A stretch of 64,000 bases of DNA from Nocardioides sp. dk884 (GCF_009557055.1 NZ_CP045649.1:3447501-3511500), one strand, 5' to 3'. Positions 1 to 9,242 are shown, numbered from the stretch's first letter. Translations and numbers: made by a program. The notes: generated from the letters alone by a model not told the origin.

Positions 1-1235
1 AAGGCGAGGTCGGCGAGCACCTCGGGCGAGGCGGCCTCGCCGGTCGCGAGCGTCCAGCTCGCCGGGTCGTCGCCCGGGCCCTGGAAGCGGTCGGTGACCT
101 GGGCCAGCGAGCCGCCCGGGATCTGGCGCACCTCGGTGGGGTCGCTGCCCGGCGGCGGGGAGACGAGCAGCCGGATGTTCTTCTTCGCGGCGAGCACCTC
201 GACCGCACCCTCGTCGTACGACGGGGCGACGACGACCTCGGTGAACACCTCCGCGACCTGGTCGGCCATCGCGACGCTGACCGGGCGGTTGGTGGCGATC
301 ACGCCGCCGAACGCCGAGGTCGGGTCGCAGGCGTGGGCCTTGCGGTGCGCGTCGGCCACGTCGCCGCCGACCGCGATGCCGCAGGGGTTGGCGTGCTTGA
401 TGATCGCGACCGCCGGCTCGTCGAAGTCGTACGCCGCCCGGTGCGCCGCGCTCGCGTCGACGTAGTTGTTGTAGGACATCTCCTTGCCGTGCAGCTGCTC
501 GGCGTGCGCGAGGCCCGGCTCGGCACCGATCTCGGTGTAGAGCGCGGCCGGCTGGTGGGAGTTCTCGCCGTAGCGCAGCACGGCCTTGCGCTCGAAGGCC
601 TGGCCGTGGAACGCCGGCCACGGGGTCTCCTCGTCGGCGCCGAGGGTGTGGGCGAACCAGTTCGCCACCTGCACGTCGTACGCCGCGGTGTGGGCGAACG
701 CCGCGGCGGCGAGGCGCTGCCGCTCGGCCAGCGTGAAGCCGCCCTCCTGGGCCGCGCGCAGCACCTCGGCGTACATCGCCGGGGAGGTGGCGATCGCGAC
801 CGAGGGGTGGTTCTTGGCGGCGGCGCGCACCATCGAGGGCCCGCCGATGTCGATCTGCTCCACGCACTCATCCGGCGCAGCGCCGGAGGCGACGGTCTGG
901 GAGAACGGGTAGAGGTTGCACACGACCAGGTCGAACGGCTCCACGTCGAGCTCGGCCAGCTGGGCCACGTGGGAGTCCAGGCGGCGGTCGGCGAGAATGC
1001 CCGCGTGCACGCGGGGGTGCAGCGTCTTGACCCGCCCGTCGAGGCACTCGGGGAACCCGGTGAGCTCCTCGACCTTGGTGACCGGCAGGCCCAGGCCCTC
1101 GATCAGGGCCGCGGAACCACCGGTGGAGACGAGGGCGACGCCCGCGTCGTGCAGCCCGCGGACGAGCTCCTCGAGGCCGGACTTGTCATAGACGGAGACC
1201 AGGGCTCGCCTGATCGGGACACGGTTCTCAGACAC
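1..1235 (-). CDS. purH: Bifunctional AICAR formyltransferase/IMP cyclohydrolase, 3' end missing
   Basis: Catalyses the last two steps of IMP synthesis: formylation of AICAR, then ring closure. The reading frame runs off the left edge of the window, so about 411 residues are present and the C-terminus is missing. Visible are the N-terminal MGS-like cyclohydrolase domain ([39 protein letters not shown]) and the formyltransferase part ([37 protein letters not shown]), all typical of PurH. The GTG at 1235 was chosen because AGGAG lies 8 nt upstream; an in-frame GTG at 1244 would abut that site. It follows purN on the same strand after a 185-nt gap that holds a ZTP riboswitch, so expression should respond to ZMP/ZTP, the formyltransferase substrate and its triphosphate. 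Confidence 0.97.
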   Translation of the reverse strand, partial: MSENRVPIRRALVSVYDKSGLEELVRGLHDAGVALVSTGGSAALIEGLGLPVTKVEELTGFPECLDGRVKTLHPRVHAGILADRRLDSHVAQLAELDVEPFDLVVCNLYPFSQTVASGAAPDECVEQIDIGGPSMVRAAAKNHPSVAIATSPAMYAEVLRAAQEGGFTLAERQRLAAAAFAHTAAYDVQVANWFAHTLGADEETPWPAFHGQAFERKAVLRYGENSHQPAALYTEIGAEPGLAHAEQLHGKEMSYNNYVDASAAHRAAYDFDEPAVAIIKHANPCGIAVGGDVADAHRKAHACDPTSAFGGVIATNRPVSVAMADQVAEVFTEVVVAPSYDEGAVEVLAAKKNIRLLVSPPPGSDPTEVRQIPGGSLAQVTDRFQGPGDDPASWTLATGEAASPEVLADLA

Positions 1236-1270
1236 GGGGTTCACTCCTGCTTCGGGTGCGTGCGGACGTC

Positions 1271-1350
1271 GGGAGCACCCAGGCGGTCGATGCTCCGTGC
1301 TGCCCCCGAGGGGGTCACTCCCTGGTGGTGGTCCCACCTGCGCCAGTCGT
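1271..1350 (-). ncRNA. ZTP/ZMP riboswitch (pfl motif) in the purH leader
   Basis: Read on the minus strand between purN and purH, the sequence contains in order GACTGGCG (1348-1341), a GGTGG...CCACC stem, CCAGGGAGTG, a CCCCCTCGGGGG hairpin, and finally GACCGCCTGGG closed by a GGAGCA/TGCTCC stem (1296-1272). These are the conserved blocks and spacing of the pfl RNA, the ZTP-sensing riboswitch often placed before purH and folate genes. The GGGTGC inside the last aptamer stem (1280-1275) can instead pair with GCACCC at 1259-1254, just before the purH Shine-Dalgarno site; this could be the switching hairpin (inference). A further perfect hairpin lies at 1374-1351, between purN and the aptamer. 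Confidence 0.9.
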
Positions 1351-1420
1351 GTGGCCTCAGCATATCGAGGCCACGCCGCCACCGGCCCCGCGCCCGCTCG
1401 CCCCCTGGGACCGCAGGACC

Positions 1421-2050
1421 TCAGGGCCGGGCGCCACCGAGGCGGACCCGGCGCCCCTCGACACCGAACCCCTCGCGCGCCATCCGGCCCACGGTCTCCA
1501 CGAGCATCCCGCGCTCGGCGACCTTGATCCGCTCGTGCAGGGCCTCGACGTCGTCGTCGTCCTCGACCGGCACCACCGTCTGGGCCACGATCGCGCCCGT
1601 GTCGACGCCGGCGTCGACCACGAACAGCGTCGCGCCGGTGACCTTCACGCCGTACGCCAGCGCGTCGGCGGGGCCGTGCATGCCGGGGAACGACGGCGAC
1701 AGCGCCGGGTGGGTGTTGACCGTGCGCCCCCCGAAGCGGGCCAGGAAGTCCTCCCCCACCAGCTTCATGAACCCCGCGAGCACCACCAGGTCGGGCTCGA
1801 AGGCCGCGACCCGGTCGGCGAGCGCGCGGTCCCAGCCCTCGCGGGTGCCGTAGTCGGCGACCCGGTTGACGAACGTCGGCACGCCCGCGCGCTCGGCGCG
1901 GGCCAGGCCCTCGATGCCGTCGCGGTCGGCGCCGACGGCGACCACCCGGGCGCCGTACGCCGGATCGGCGCACGCGTCCAGCAACGCCTGGAGGTTGGTG
2001 CCGGAGCCCGAGACGAGGACGACGAGGCGGGCGGGGTGCGAGACGGTCAC
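1421..2050 (-). CDS. purN: Phosphoribosylglycinamide formyltransferase (GART, 10-formyl-THF dependent)
   Basis: Transfers the formyl group of 10-formyltetrahydrofolate to GAR, an early step of IMP synthesis. It has 209 residues, the usual size for PurN. Visible are the phosphate-binding GSGTN motif near residue 15, the active-site block [12 protein letters not shown] with N112 and H114, and D150 in [11 protein letters not shown], matching the N-H-D catalytic set of the family. The GTG start at 2050 lies 6 nt after a TAGGAT -10 box, so the mRNA is probably leaderless. The gene sits between perM (20 nt upstream on the same strand) and the riboswitch-purH unit. The same purH-purN-perM neighbourhood is known from mycobacteria. 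Confidence 0.97.
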   Translation of the reverse strand: MTVSHPARLVVLVSGSGTNLQALLDACADPAYGARVVAVGADRDGIEGLARAERAGVPTFVNRVADYGTREGWDRALADRVAAFEPDLVVLAGFMKLVGEDFLARFGGRTVNTHPALSPSFPGMHGPADALAYGVKVTGATLFVVDAGVDTGAIVAQTVVPVEDDDDVEALHERIKVAERGMLVETVGRMAREGFGVEGRRVRLGGARP

Positions 2051-2056
2051 CCGCGG

Positions 2057-2062
2057 ATCCTA
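2057..2062 (-). promoter_or_regulatory. Probable leaderless -10 box of purN
   Basis: TAGGAT on the minus strand ends 6 nt before the purN GTG, the spacing expected if transcription starts at the start codon. No good -35 is evident. It lies in the 19-nt perM-purN gap, so purN can be transcribed independently of perM. Confidence 0.55.
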
Positions 2063-2069
2063 GTGAGCC

Positions 2070-3299
2070 TCAGCGGCGCCGCGAGCGGCGCGTCAGCCAG
2101 GTGGCCAGGACCCCGCCCACGAGACCGCCGAACCCGAAGGCGGTCACGGCGTGGACGAGCACGTCCCCGGCGAACGGCGCGACGTCGGCCATCCGCCCCG
2201 GGCCGACGGCACCGCCGGCGAGCGCGGCCAGCACACCGAAGACCAGGCCGGCCAGCACCCCGCCCACCAGACCGCGGACGATCCCCTCGTCCCAGCGCGC
2301 GGTGGGCCGGTGCCGGTGGGTGCGCAGGGTCGCCACGACGGCGGCCAGCGGCGGCACCACCATCGCCATCGAGACCCAGCCGGGCGCGGGGCCGTTGTCG
2401 GGCAGCGCGGCCAGCAGCGGGAACAGCGGCAGCGCCCCGATCGAGACCCCGGACGGCGCGACGAGCGTGCCGACGCCGACCGTGAAGCCGGGGCCGAGCA
2501 GGTAGGAGCCGGCGAAGACCAGCGCGTTGGGCAGCACCGTCGCCGAGGCCAGGAGGTACGCCGTGCCGTCGCCGGCGTCCAGGTCGAGCTGGGACATGAT
2601 GTTCTCGGCGGTGCCCAGGTCGAGGAGGACCGCCAGCACGAGCACCGCGGCGCACACGCCGAGCCAGGTCCGCAGCACTGCGGCGCAGACGGCCGTCGAG
2701 CCACGCAGGGCCAGCGGCACCGCGGTCGCCCAGATCGCGGCACGTCCGGACCCGGTCGCGATCCCCGCCCCGCCGACCGCCACGCACAGCAGCAGCGACC
2801 AGGCCACGACCCGGCCGGTGTCGGGCGCGGTGGCGCCGGTGCCGGCCACCGAGCTGGTGACCGCCGCGAGCACGACGTACGTCGCGGTGAAGATCATCGT
2901 CGCGACCGGCACCGTCCAGTCCCGCACGCCGTCGGCGATGCCATCGGCGTCGGGGCCGTGCCCGGAGATCGCGGCACCGGCCCGCAGGCCCACGCGCCAC
3001 ACGGTCCACGCGCACCCGAGCGTCACCAGCAGCGGCACCACGGTGACCGCGACCTGGTCGACCTGCATGCCCGAGCGGTGCCCGAGCAGCCAGCCCAGGG
3101 CCCCGACGCGCAGCGCGTCGCGGGGCTCGCCGTGGGCGCCGGCATCGCTGAGGAACCAGCCGACGACCGCGAGGGCCATGCAGCCCAGCATCGGGATCAG
3201 CGCCGCGCAGGCGCCGGCGAGAAGGGTGACCAGCGCGAGCGGACGACGATCGCGCAGGTCCGTCCGCGCTCGGGCTGGTGCGGTGAGCAGGGAGGTCAT
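2070..3299 (-). CDS. perM: DUF6350/PerM-like polytopic membrane protein
   Basis: A 409-residue integral membrane protein with many hydrophobic segments, for example LALVTLLAGACAALIPMLG, near residue 20, and repeated Ala/Val/Leu/Gly stretches to the C-terminus, ending in a basic tail (WLTRRSRRR). Its position beside purN and purH matches mycobacterial PerM (DUF6350 family), which is involved in cell division and envelope stability; assignment rests on synteny and topology, since no catalytic motif exists. The frame is open further upstream to an ATG at 3401, but that would overlap the divergent gene starting at 3400. ATG 3299 (MTSLLTAP) gives a normal N-terminus. Confidence 0.75.
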   Translation of the reverse strand: MTSLLTAPARARTDLRDRRPLALVTLLAGACAALIPMLGCMALAVVGWFLSDAGAHGEPRDALRVGALGWLLGHRSGMQVDQVAVTVVPLLVTLGCAWTVWRVGLRAGAAISGHGPDADGIADGVRDWTVPVATMIFTATYVVLAAVTSSVAGTGATAPDTGRVVAWSLLLCVAVGGAGIATGSGRAAIWATAVPLALRGSTAVCAAVLRTWLGVCAAVLVLAVLLDLGTAENIMSQLDLDAGDGTAYLLASATVLPNALVFAGSYLLGPGFTVGVGTLVAPSGVSIGALPLFPLLAALPDNGPAPGWVSMAMVVPPLAAVVATLRTHRHRPTARWDEGIVRGLVGGVLAGLVFGVLAALAGGAVGPGRMADVAPFAGDVLVHAVTAFGFGGLVGGVLATWLTRRSRRR

Positions 3300-3387
3300 G
3301 ACCCGACCATCATCACCCGCGGCGCCGGGCCCCGGCGGCTCCCACGCCGGGCCTCGTCGCGAGTCACATGGGCCCCGGTCGCGTAGG

Positions 3388-3393
3388 TTGGAT
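3388..3393 (+). promoter_or_regulatory. Candidate leaderless -10 (TTGGAT)
   Basis: TTGGAT ends 6 nt before the ATG at 3400, and no Shine-Dalgarno site is present. The identical 15-mer TTGGATGCCGCCATG recurs at 52789-52803 before another gene, which supports a functional start context. Confidence 0.4.
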
Positions 3394-3399
3394 GCCGCC

Positions 3400-5232
3400 A
3401 TGAGGAGCCCCGACGAGTTCGACGCGTTCTACCGGGACGCACGCCAGCGCCTGCTGGTGCAGACCTACGCGCTGACCGGCGACCTGCCGGCCGCGCGCGC
3501 CGCGGTCCGCGACGCGTTCGTGATCGCCTGGCACCACTGGGGCAAGGCCGGGCGCGGGGACCCGGAGGCCTGGACCCGGCCGCACGCCTGGGCGCACGCC
3601 CTGCGCCGGCACGCCGCGCGGCCCTGGCACAAGGACAAGAGCGACGACCCCGAGGTCCGTGCGACCCTCGAGGCGCTGGCGACGCTGAGCATCGACGAGC
3701 GGCGGATCCTGCTGCTGACGCTGCTCGCCGACGGCACCCCCGATGAGTTCGCGCGCGAGATCGGGGTGATCCGGCCGGTGGCGGACACCCTGCTGGCGAG
3801 CGCCACCGCCCGGCTGGCGAAGGCACGCGGCGTCGCGCCCGCCGAGGTCGCACGCCTGATGGAGCCGCTCGCCCGGGTGGTCGCCGACGTGCGGTTCCCG
3901 CGCAGCACGATCGTGCGACGCAGCGGCCTGACCCGCCGTCGCCTGCACACCACCGCCGGGGTGCTGGGCACCGTCGCCGCGCTGGTGGTCGGCGGGGTGG
4001 TGGTCAGCGACGCCGACGGCGTACGCCCCACGCTGGACCGCAGCGAGGTCAGCACCGGGCAGCCCGCCCAGTCCGAGGAGCCGCCCGCCCCGCGCCTCGA
4101 GGCGAGCGACCTGCTCACCACCGGCGACTTCGATGAGCTCCTGCGCGCCCGGGGCTGGAGCGGGGCCACCCCGAACACCAACACCGACGGGGACGGCTCG
4201 GCGCTGCCGTGCCAGCGCCAGCGCTACGCCGACCCGCGCAGCTCCAGCTACCTGGTCAAGAACTTCCGGGCCACCGTCAAGCCCGGCAACCCGCGTCGCA
4301 GCGCGATCCAGACCGTCGAGGGCTCCGACCGCGACCAGGCCGCCGAGCGTGCGTACCGCACGACCCTCGACTGGTTCGCCAGCTGCACGGAGGGGCGCAC
4401 CCAGCTGATCTCGACCCGCCGGATCCGCGGGGTCGGCGACCAGGCCATGCTGCTGGTCCTGCGGGACTGGAACGGCCCGGTCACGCTCGCCGCGTCGGTC
4501 GCACGCACCGGTCGGTTCACCACCGCGCTGGTCAGCACCGCCACCACCACTGACGCCCCGGACGTGCGTGCCAACGTCGCGCTGCTCGGGCGCGCGGTGG
4601 ACCACCTGTGCGACCTGCCGGAGGCCGGAGCCTGCTCGGAGAACCGTCCCCAGATCCGCACCGTGAACCCGGTCCCGGTCGGCGAGGTCCCGGCGATGCT
4701 CTCGGTGATCGACCTGCCGCCGGTCGGGAACGTGCGCCAGCCGTGGGTCGGCACGTCGCCTCGCCAGACCCGGCAGAACTTCGCCGCCACCCGTTGCGAC
4801 CAGGCGTCGTTCCGCGGCAAGGGCTGGTCGAACAGCACCACCCGCGCGTTCCTGATCCCCGGCGCCCGTCTCCCGGCGTCGTTCGGGCTCACCCAGACGG
4901 TCGGGGCGCTCCCGCCGCAGCGGGCCCGCGCGTTCGTCGCGGAGGTGCGCAACAAGATGCAGTCCTGCTCCGAGCGCTTCCCGGGCACCGAGGTCGACCT
5001 CGTGCTCAACCGCAGCAAGGGCACCGTCGACCTGTCGGTCTGGCACGTCACCGTCGAGATCTCCGACAACACCTCGGTGCGCTACCTGATGGCCCTCGCA
5101 CGACGCGGCGGCGCGCTCTCGCAGATCGGCTTCGTGCCGGCACCCTCGGTGCAGATGGGCGACGGCACCTTCATCGCGCTCGCCGAGCGCTCGCTGCAGC
5201 GCCTCGAGCTGCTCCCGGTCCCCCGTTCCTGA
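3400..5232 (+). CDS. Sigma-factor-like N-terminus fused to TM helix and large extracytoplasmic region
   Basis: A 610-residue protein with unusual architecture. Residues 5-75 resemble ECF sigma region 2 (FDAFYRDARQRLLVQTYALT..AARAAVRDAFVIAWHHW) and 85-145 resemble region 4 (LSIDERRILLLTLLADGTPDEFAREIG as a helix-turn-helix). A basic linker leads to one TM helix at about 184-203 (TTAGVLGTVAALVVGGVVV). The remaining 400 residues would be outside the membrane and look like two related sensor-type domains (about 230-405 and 425-610), each with a Cys pair. The sigma-like part may be degenerate, acting as an anchored regulator or only a scaffold; I cannot tell. ATG 3400 lies inside a much longer open frame whose upstream part is the shadow of perM. 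Divergent from perM; ends in a bidirectional terminator shared with sucD. Confidence 0.7.
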   Translation: MRSPDEFDAFYRDARQRLLVQTYALTGDLPAARAAVRDAFVIAWHHWGKAGRGDPEAWTRPHAWAHALRRHAARPWHKDKSDDPEVRATLEALATLSIDERRILLLTLLADGTPDEFAREIGVIRPVADTLLASATARLAKARGVAPAEVARLMEPLARVVADVRFPRSTIVRRSGLTRRRLHTTAGVLGTVAALVVGGVVVSDADGVRPTLDRSEVSTGQPAQSEEPPAPRLEASDLLTTGDFDELLRARGWSGATPNTNTDGDGSALPCQRQRYADPRSSSYLVKNFRATVKPGNPRRSAIQTVEGSDRDQAAERAYRTTLDWFASCTEGRTQLISTRRIRGVGDQAMLLVLRDWNGPVTLAASVARTGRFTTALVSTATTTDAPDVRANVALLGRAVDHLCDLPEAGACSENRPQIRTVNPVPVGEVPAMLSVIDLPPVGNVRQPWVGTSPRQTRQNFAATRCDQASFRGKGWSNSTTRAFLIPGARLPASFGLTQTVGALPPQRARAFVAEVRNKMQSCSERFPGTEVDLVLNRSKGTVDLSVWHVTVEISDNTSVRYLMALARRGGALSQIGFVPAPSVQMGDGTFIALAERSLQRLELLPVPRS

Positions 5233-5257
5233 GCGGCGCATCCGGCACCGGACACGA

Positions 5258-5295
5258 CGAAGGCCCGCCCCCGGCGAACCGGGGACGGGCCTTCG
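5258..5295. terminator. Bidirectional hairpin terminator
   Basis: A 17-bp stem (left arm CGAAGGCCCGCCCCCGG, right arm complementary except one mismatch) around a CGAA loop at 5275-5278. It lies between the convergent ends of the sigma-like fusion gene and sucD, and probably serves both. Confidence 0.8.
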
Positions 5296-5318
5296 CAGCG
5301 ATCGTGTGGATCAGTGGC

Positions 5319-6203
5319 TCACGCCAGGTCCTTCATGATCTCGCGCATGAGGGAGGCGGTCTCGGACGGCGTCTTGCCGACCTTCACGCCGACGGCCTCG
5401 AGGGCCTCCTTCTTGGCCTGCGCGGTGCCCGAGGAGCCCGACACGATGGCGCCGGCGTGGCCCATGGTCTTGCCCTCCGGGGCGGTGAAGCCCGCGACGT
5501 AGCCGACGACCGGCTTGGTCACGTGCTCCTTGATGTACGCCGCGGCGCGCTCCTCGGCGTCGCCGCCGATCTCGCCGATCATCACGATCGCCTTGGTCTC
5601 CGGGTCGTTCTCGAAGGCCTCGAGGGCGTCGATGTGCGTGGTGCCGATGATCGGGTCGCCGCCGATGCCGATGGCGGTCGAGAAGCCGTAGTCACGCAGC
5701 TCGTACATCATCTGGTAGGTCAGGGTGCCCGACTTGGAGACCAGGCCAATGGGGCCCTTGCCCGCGATGGTGTGCGGCGTGATGCCGGCCAGGGACTCCT
5801 CCGGCGAGATGATGCCGGGGCAGTTGGGGCCGATCATCCGGGTCTTCTTGCCCTGCAGGTAGGCGAAGACCTCGGCGCTGTCCTGCACCGGGACGCCCTC
5901 GGTGATGACCACGAGCAGCGGGATCTCGGCGTCGATGGCCTCGATGCAGGCGTCCTTGGTGAACGCCGGCGGCACGAAGGCGACCGAGACGTCGGCGCCG
6001 GTGGCCTTCATGGCCTCCTCGACGGTGCCGAAGACCGGGAGCTCCTTGCCGTTGAGCTCGACGGTGGTGCCGGCCTTGCGGGCGTTGACACCGCCCACGA
6101 TGTTGGAGTCCGCCTGGAGCATCAGGTTGGTGTGCTTGGAGCCCATCCCGCCCGTGATGCCCTGGACGATGATCTTGGAGTCCTTGTTGAGGTAGATCGT
6201 CAT
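5319..6203 (-). CDS. sucD: Succinyl-CoA ligase (ADP-forming) alpha subunit
   Basis: Alpha subunit of the TCA enzyme converting succinyl-CoA to succinate with ATP/GTP formation; it binds CoA and carries the phosphohistidine. The 294 residues are standard length. Visible are the CoA-binding Rossmann start ([15 protein letters not shown]), [13 protein letters not shown] near residue 125, and the phosphorylated His in [13 protein letters not shown] at about H249. It starts 19 nt after the sucC stop, so the two form one operon read leftward, with a hairpin terminator about 25 nt past the stop. Confidence 0.98.
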   Translation of the reverse strand: MTIYLNKDSKIIVQGITGGMGSKHTNLMLQADSNIVGGVNARKAGTTVELNGKELPVFGTVEEAMKATGADVSVAFVPPAFTKDACIEAIDAEIPLLVVITEGVPVQDSAEVFAYLQGKKTRMIGPNCPGIISPEESLAGITPHTIAGKGPIGLVSKSGTLTYQMMYELRDYGFSTAIGIGGDPIIGTTHIDALEAFENDPETKAIVMIGEIGGDAEERAAAYIKEHVTKPVVGYVAGFTAPEGKTMGHAGAIVSGSSGTAQAKKEALEAVGVKVGKTPSETASLMREIMKDLA

Positions 6204-6222
6204 GTTGTCAGGTCTCCGTATC

Positions 6223-7389
6223 TCAGGCGTTCGCCAGCTCGGCGGCCTTGTCGGCCGCGCCGTCCATGGTGTCGACCTGGGTCACGAGCGGGTGGTTCAG
6301 CTCGTTCAGGATCGCGCGGCCCTCCTCGACGTTGTTGCCGTCGAGACGGACCACCAGCGGCTTGGTGGCGTTGTCGCCGAGGATCTCCAGCGCGCCCTTG
6401 ATGCCGTTGGCGACCTCGTCGCACGCGGTGATGCCGCCGAAGACGTTCACGAACACGCTCTTGACCTGCGGGTCGTTGAGGATGACGTCGAGACCGTTGG
6501 CCATCACGGTGGCGTTGGCGCCGCCGCCGATGTCGAGGAAGTTGGCCGGCTTCACGCCGCCGTGGGCCTCGCCGGCGTACGCGACGACGTCGAGGGTCGA
6601 CATGACCAGGCCCGCGCCGTTGCCGATGATGCCCACGGCACCGTCGAGCTTGACGTAGTTGAGGCCGAGGTCCTTGGCCTTCGCCTCGAGCGGGTCGGCC
6701 TCCTCGCGGATCTCGAACTGCGCGTGGTCGGGGTGGCGGAACTCCGAGGCGTTGTCGTCGAGCGACACCTTGCCGTCGAGGGCCTCCAGCTTGTCGCCCT
6801 CGAGGCGGGCCAGCGGGTTGACCTCGACCAGGGTCGCGTCCTCCTCGACGTAGACCTTCCACAGCGCCTGGACCATCTCGATGGCCTGGTCGCGCAGCTC
6901 GGCGGGGAACTTGGCCTCATCGACGATCGCGGCGGCCTTCTCGGGGGTGACCCCCTCCAGCGCGTCGATCGGGATCTGGCGGACGGCCTCGGGGTTGGTC
7001 TTGGCGACCTCCTCGATCTCGACGCCACCCTCAACCGAGGCGATGCACAGGTGCGAGCGGTTCGCGCGGTCGAGGAGGAAGGAGAAGTAGTACTCCTCCA
7101 CCGGCGGGGTGGCCGGGGTGACCAGGACACGGTTGACCGTGAGGCCCTTGATCTCCATGCCGAGGATGTTGGAGGCGTGCTCGAAGGCGTCGTCGGCGGT
7201 CTTGGCGATCTTGACGCCACCGGCCTTGCCGCGGCCGCCGGCCTTGACCTGAGCCTTGATGACGGTCACGCCACCCAGCTGCTCGGCAGCGGCCTTGGCC
7301 TCCTCGGCGGTCTCGACGACCACTCCGAGGGTGGTGGCCACGCCATGCTTGGCGAAGAGTTCCTTCGCCTGGTACTCCATCAGATCCAC
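6223..7389 (-). CDS. sucC: Succinyl-CoA ligase (ADP-forming) beta subunit
   Basis: Beta subunit with an ATP-grasp fold that supplies the nucleotide site and the succinate interface. It begins (M)[15 protein letters not shown], the conserved SucC N-terminus, so the GTG at 7389 was preferred; an in-frame GTG at 7398 and ATG at 7371 are alternatives, and the Shine-Dalgarno is weak. Other landmarks are [18 protein letters not shown] (ATP-grasp), LEVNPLA-like [12 protein letters not shown], and [16 protein letters not shown] / [18 protein letters not shown] near the C-terminus. About 388 residues, normal length. First gene of the sucCD operon, preceded by a 500-nt non-coding region shared with the divergent M23 peptidase gene. 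Confidence 0.97.
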   Translation of the reverse strand: MDLMEYQAKELFAKHGVATTLGVVVETAEEAKAAAEQLGGVTVIKAQVKAGGRGKAGGVKIAKTADDAFEHASNILGMEIKGLTVNRVLVTPATPPVEEYYFSFLLDRANRSHLCIASVEGGVEIEEVAKTNPEAVRQIPIDALEGVTPEKAAAIVDEAKFPAELRDQAIEMVQALWKVYVEEDATLVEVNPLARLEGDKLEALDGKVSLDDNASEFRHPDHAQFEIREEADPLEAKAKDLGLNYVKLDGAVGIIGNGAGLVMSTLDVVAYAGEAHGGVKPANFLDIGGGANATVMANGLDVILNDPQVKSVFVNVFGGITACDEVANGIKGALEILGDNATKPLVVRLDGNNVEEGRAILNELNHPLVTQVDTMDGAADKAAELANA

Positions 7390-7898
7390 TGATTCCACCA
7401 GTCTCTAGTCAGCGTGCAGTCACGGTTCAGCGCCGGAGCCTTCGACCTCAAGGTCGGCCTTCTCGGCACACCCGCCGCACGATAGACCCGCGCGACCCCG
7501 CCGCACGAGGGCCGGACCGACGGAGTGACGCACGGCATAGGGCCCGCGGACGCCCCCGAACGGCCTTGCGACCCCCTCCACGCGCCCCCGGAGGTCCAGA
7601 CCGCGCCGATCGAGCCGCCGCACCGCCCTCGCGGAGCTCGATCGAAGTGGCGCGGTTGTACCCAGATCTGAGGTGAAAGAGGCCCAACCTGGTCGTGATT
7701 CCCGCCACGTCCCACAGGGTGAAACGTGGTCCAAACCACGGGGTCTTACGCGTGGGCTGTGGGAATTGCGCCCCCAGAGCTCAGATCCGCGCCACAATCG
7801 GCTAAACCGAAGTTTCGGACGACTCAGATCCGCGGCTAGAGTCTGTCCTTGCCTGTCCGAAGCACGAGACGCACCGACCAAATGTGGAGCCATCGTTC
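7390..7898. other. 509-nt intergenic region between divergent sucC and M23 peptidase genes
   Basis: No convincing coding potential on either strand. It should hold the promoters of both genes. Notable are two direct copies of CTCAGATCCGCG at 7780-7791 and 7823-7834, 43 nt apart, with an inverted partial copy GATCTGAG at 7665-7672. A TAGAGT at 7837-7842 directly after the second copy is a weak -10 candidate for the peptidase gene. I looked for a c-di-AMP (ydaO) riboswitch, common before actinobacterial wall hydrolases, and did not find its conserved blocks. Confidence 0.5.
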
Positions 7899-8993
7899 AT
7901 GGGTAATCACCGAGCGGAACGCCGCGGCACGCGCCGTGGACCCTCGGAGACCACGCACGTCAGGTACGCCGGCAAGCGGGTCGCCGGGCGTTCTGACACT
8001 CCGATCATCGAACTGACCACGACCCCGGCTGGCACCGTGCTGACCGAGGCGCTCACCGAGGCGCCCCCGGTCGTGACGACGCCCGACCTGCTCGACCCCG
8101 AGGCGTTCGGCCTGGAGGTCGAGGTCCGCAAGGTCGAGGACGAGCCCGCGGCCCGCCTCGATCACACCACCCACTTCGGCGACCGCGAGGCGACCGCGAG
8201 CATCCCGCTCATCGCTCCTCCCGGGAAGCGCCGCGCCGTCAAGCAGCCCGCCCCCCGACGCCGCCGGCTCCTGCCGTCGGTCCCCGCAGCCGTGGGCGTC
8301 GCCGCGCTGGCCGTGTCCATCGGCGGCACTCTGCTCACCGGCAACGACGACGCCGACCAGACCCCCACCGGCAAGCGCTCGGTCGTCGCCGCCAGCGCGC
8401 TCAGCGGCAAGAGCGGCGCCGGGTCCGTGCGACCGCGCGGCTCGGTCGTGAGCCGCGACAGCTCGCGCACCGCGCTCGGCGACGCCACCGACGCCAAGCT
8501 CCAGAAGTCCGCCGAGGCCAAGAACGCCCAGCGCAACACCGCCCTGCAGAAGCTCTCGGCCCAGGCCGAGGCCCAGGCGCAGAAGATCAAGCGCAACCAG
8601 TGGGTGCTGCCGGTCAGCGGCTACCGCCTGACCGCCCGCTTCGCCGAGTCCTCCGGGCTGTGGGCCAGCACCCACACCGGCCTGGACTTCGCCGCCCCCT
8701 CCGGGACTCCGCTGGTCGCGGTCGCCAACGCCACCGTCACCTCGACCGGCTACAACGGCGCCTACGGCAACATGACCGTCCTGACCCTCGAGGACGGCAC
8801 CGAGATCTGGTACTGCCACCAGACCTCCATCGAGGTCTCCGTGGGCCAGAAGGTCAACGCCGGCCAGCGCATCGGCACCGTGGGCTCCACCGGCAACAGC
8901 ACCGGCCCGCACCTGCACCTCGAGGTGCGTCCCGGCGGCGGCGACCCGGTCGACCCCTACTCGCACCTCGCCCACCACGGCGTCCAGCCCTGA
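7899..8993 (+). CDS. M23 family metallopeptidase, membrane-anchored or secreted
   Basis: A LytM-type zinc endopeptidase of 364 residues that probably cleaves peptidoglycan cross-bridges or acts as an amidase activator. It has a long charged N-terminus, a hydrophobic segment around 125-145 (PAAVGVAALAVSIGGTLL), an Ala/Lys/Gln-rich linker predicted as coiled coil at about 195-230 (LQKSAEAKNAQRNTALQKL), and a C-terminal M23 domain. Catalytic residues are all present: H259 and D263 in HTGLDFAAPSGTP, and the HLH pair H338/H340 in GPHLHLEVRPGGG, so it should be active. ATG 7899 has GGAG 9 nt upstream. A strong hairpin follows 28 nt after the stop, so it is monocistronic. Confidence 0.93.
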   Translation: MGNHRAERRGTRRGPSETTHVRYAGKRVAGRSDTPIIELTTTPAGTVLTEALTEAPPVVTTPDLLDPEAFGLEVEVRKVEDEPAARLDHTTHFGDREATASIPLIAPPGKRRAVKQPAPRRRRLLPSVPAAVGVAALAVSIGGTLLTGNDDADQTPTGKRSVVAASALSGKSGAGSVRPRGSVVSRDSSRTALGDATDAKLQKSAEAKNAQRNTALQKLSAQAEAQAQKIKRNQWVLPVSGYRLTARFAESSGLWASTHTGLDFAAPSGTPLVAVANATVTSTGYNGAYGNMTVLTLEDGTEIWYCHQTSIEVSVGQKVNAGQRIGTVGSTGNSTGPHLHLEVRPGGGDPVDPYSHLAHHGVQP

Positions 8994-9020
8994 TCCTTCG
9001 GGCCTGAGACACCCCGGCCT

Positions 9021-9053
9021 CGACCCCCGCGCGTCCACGACGCGCGGGGGTCG
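9021..9053 (+). terminator. Hairpin terminator after the M23 peptidase gene
   Basis: A perfect 14-bp stem (left arm CGACCCCCGCGCGT) around a CCACG loop at 9035-9039, 28 nt after the stop. There is no U-tract, as is usual in high-GC actinobacteria. Confidence 0.8.
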
Positions 9054-9242
9054 TGCCATCTGCGCGGCTCCGCCGACCGCCGGGCGTTCGGGCCGCTTTG
9101 GCCGAGTTTGCGGGTGTTCGCCTGAGCCCTCGTGCGAGGTGAACTGGAGGTATGGAGGTGCCGATCCGGGGCCCTTGTCGTCGCTGCGGACGGCGGCGCA
9201 TGCTGAGTGATTCCCGTCACACACCTGATCGGAACGTGACCC

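Noticed and set aside
2527..3399. A 291-residue N-terminal extension of the sigma-like fusion protein
   Set aside because: The extension is antisense to perM and of Ser/Thr/Ala/Pro/Arg-rich shadow composition; ATG 3400 gives a normal ECF-like N-terminus.
7390..7898. A c-di-AMP (ydaO) riboswitch before the M23 peptidase
   Set aside because: Its conserved blocks are not found on the plus strand upstream of the gene.
9216..9240. GTCAC-N15-GTGAC as a CRP- or LacI-type site before the GH3 gene
   Set aside because: Only 5-bp arms, no inner symmetry, and very close to the start codon; chance is a sufficient explanation.
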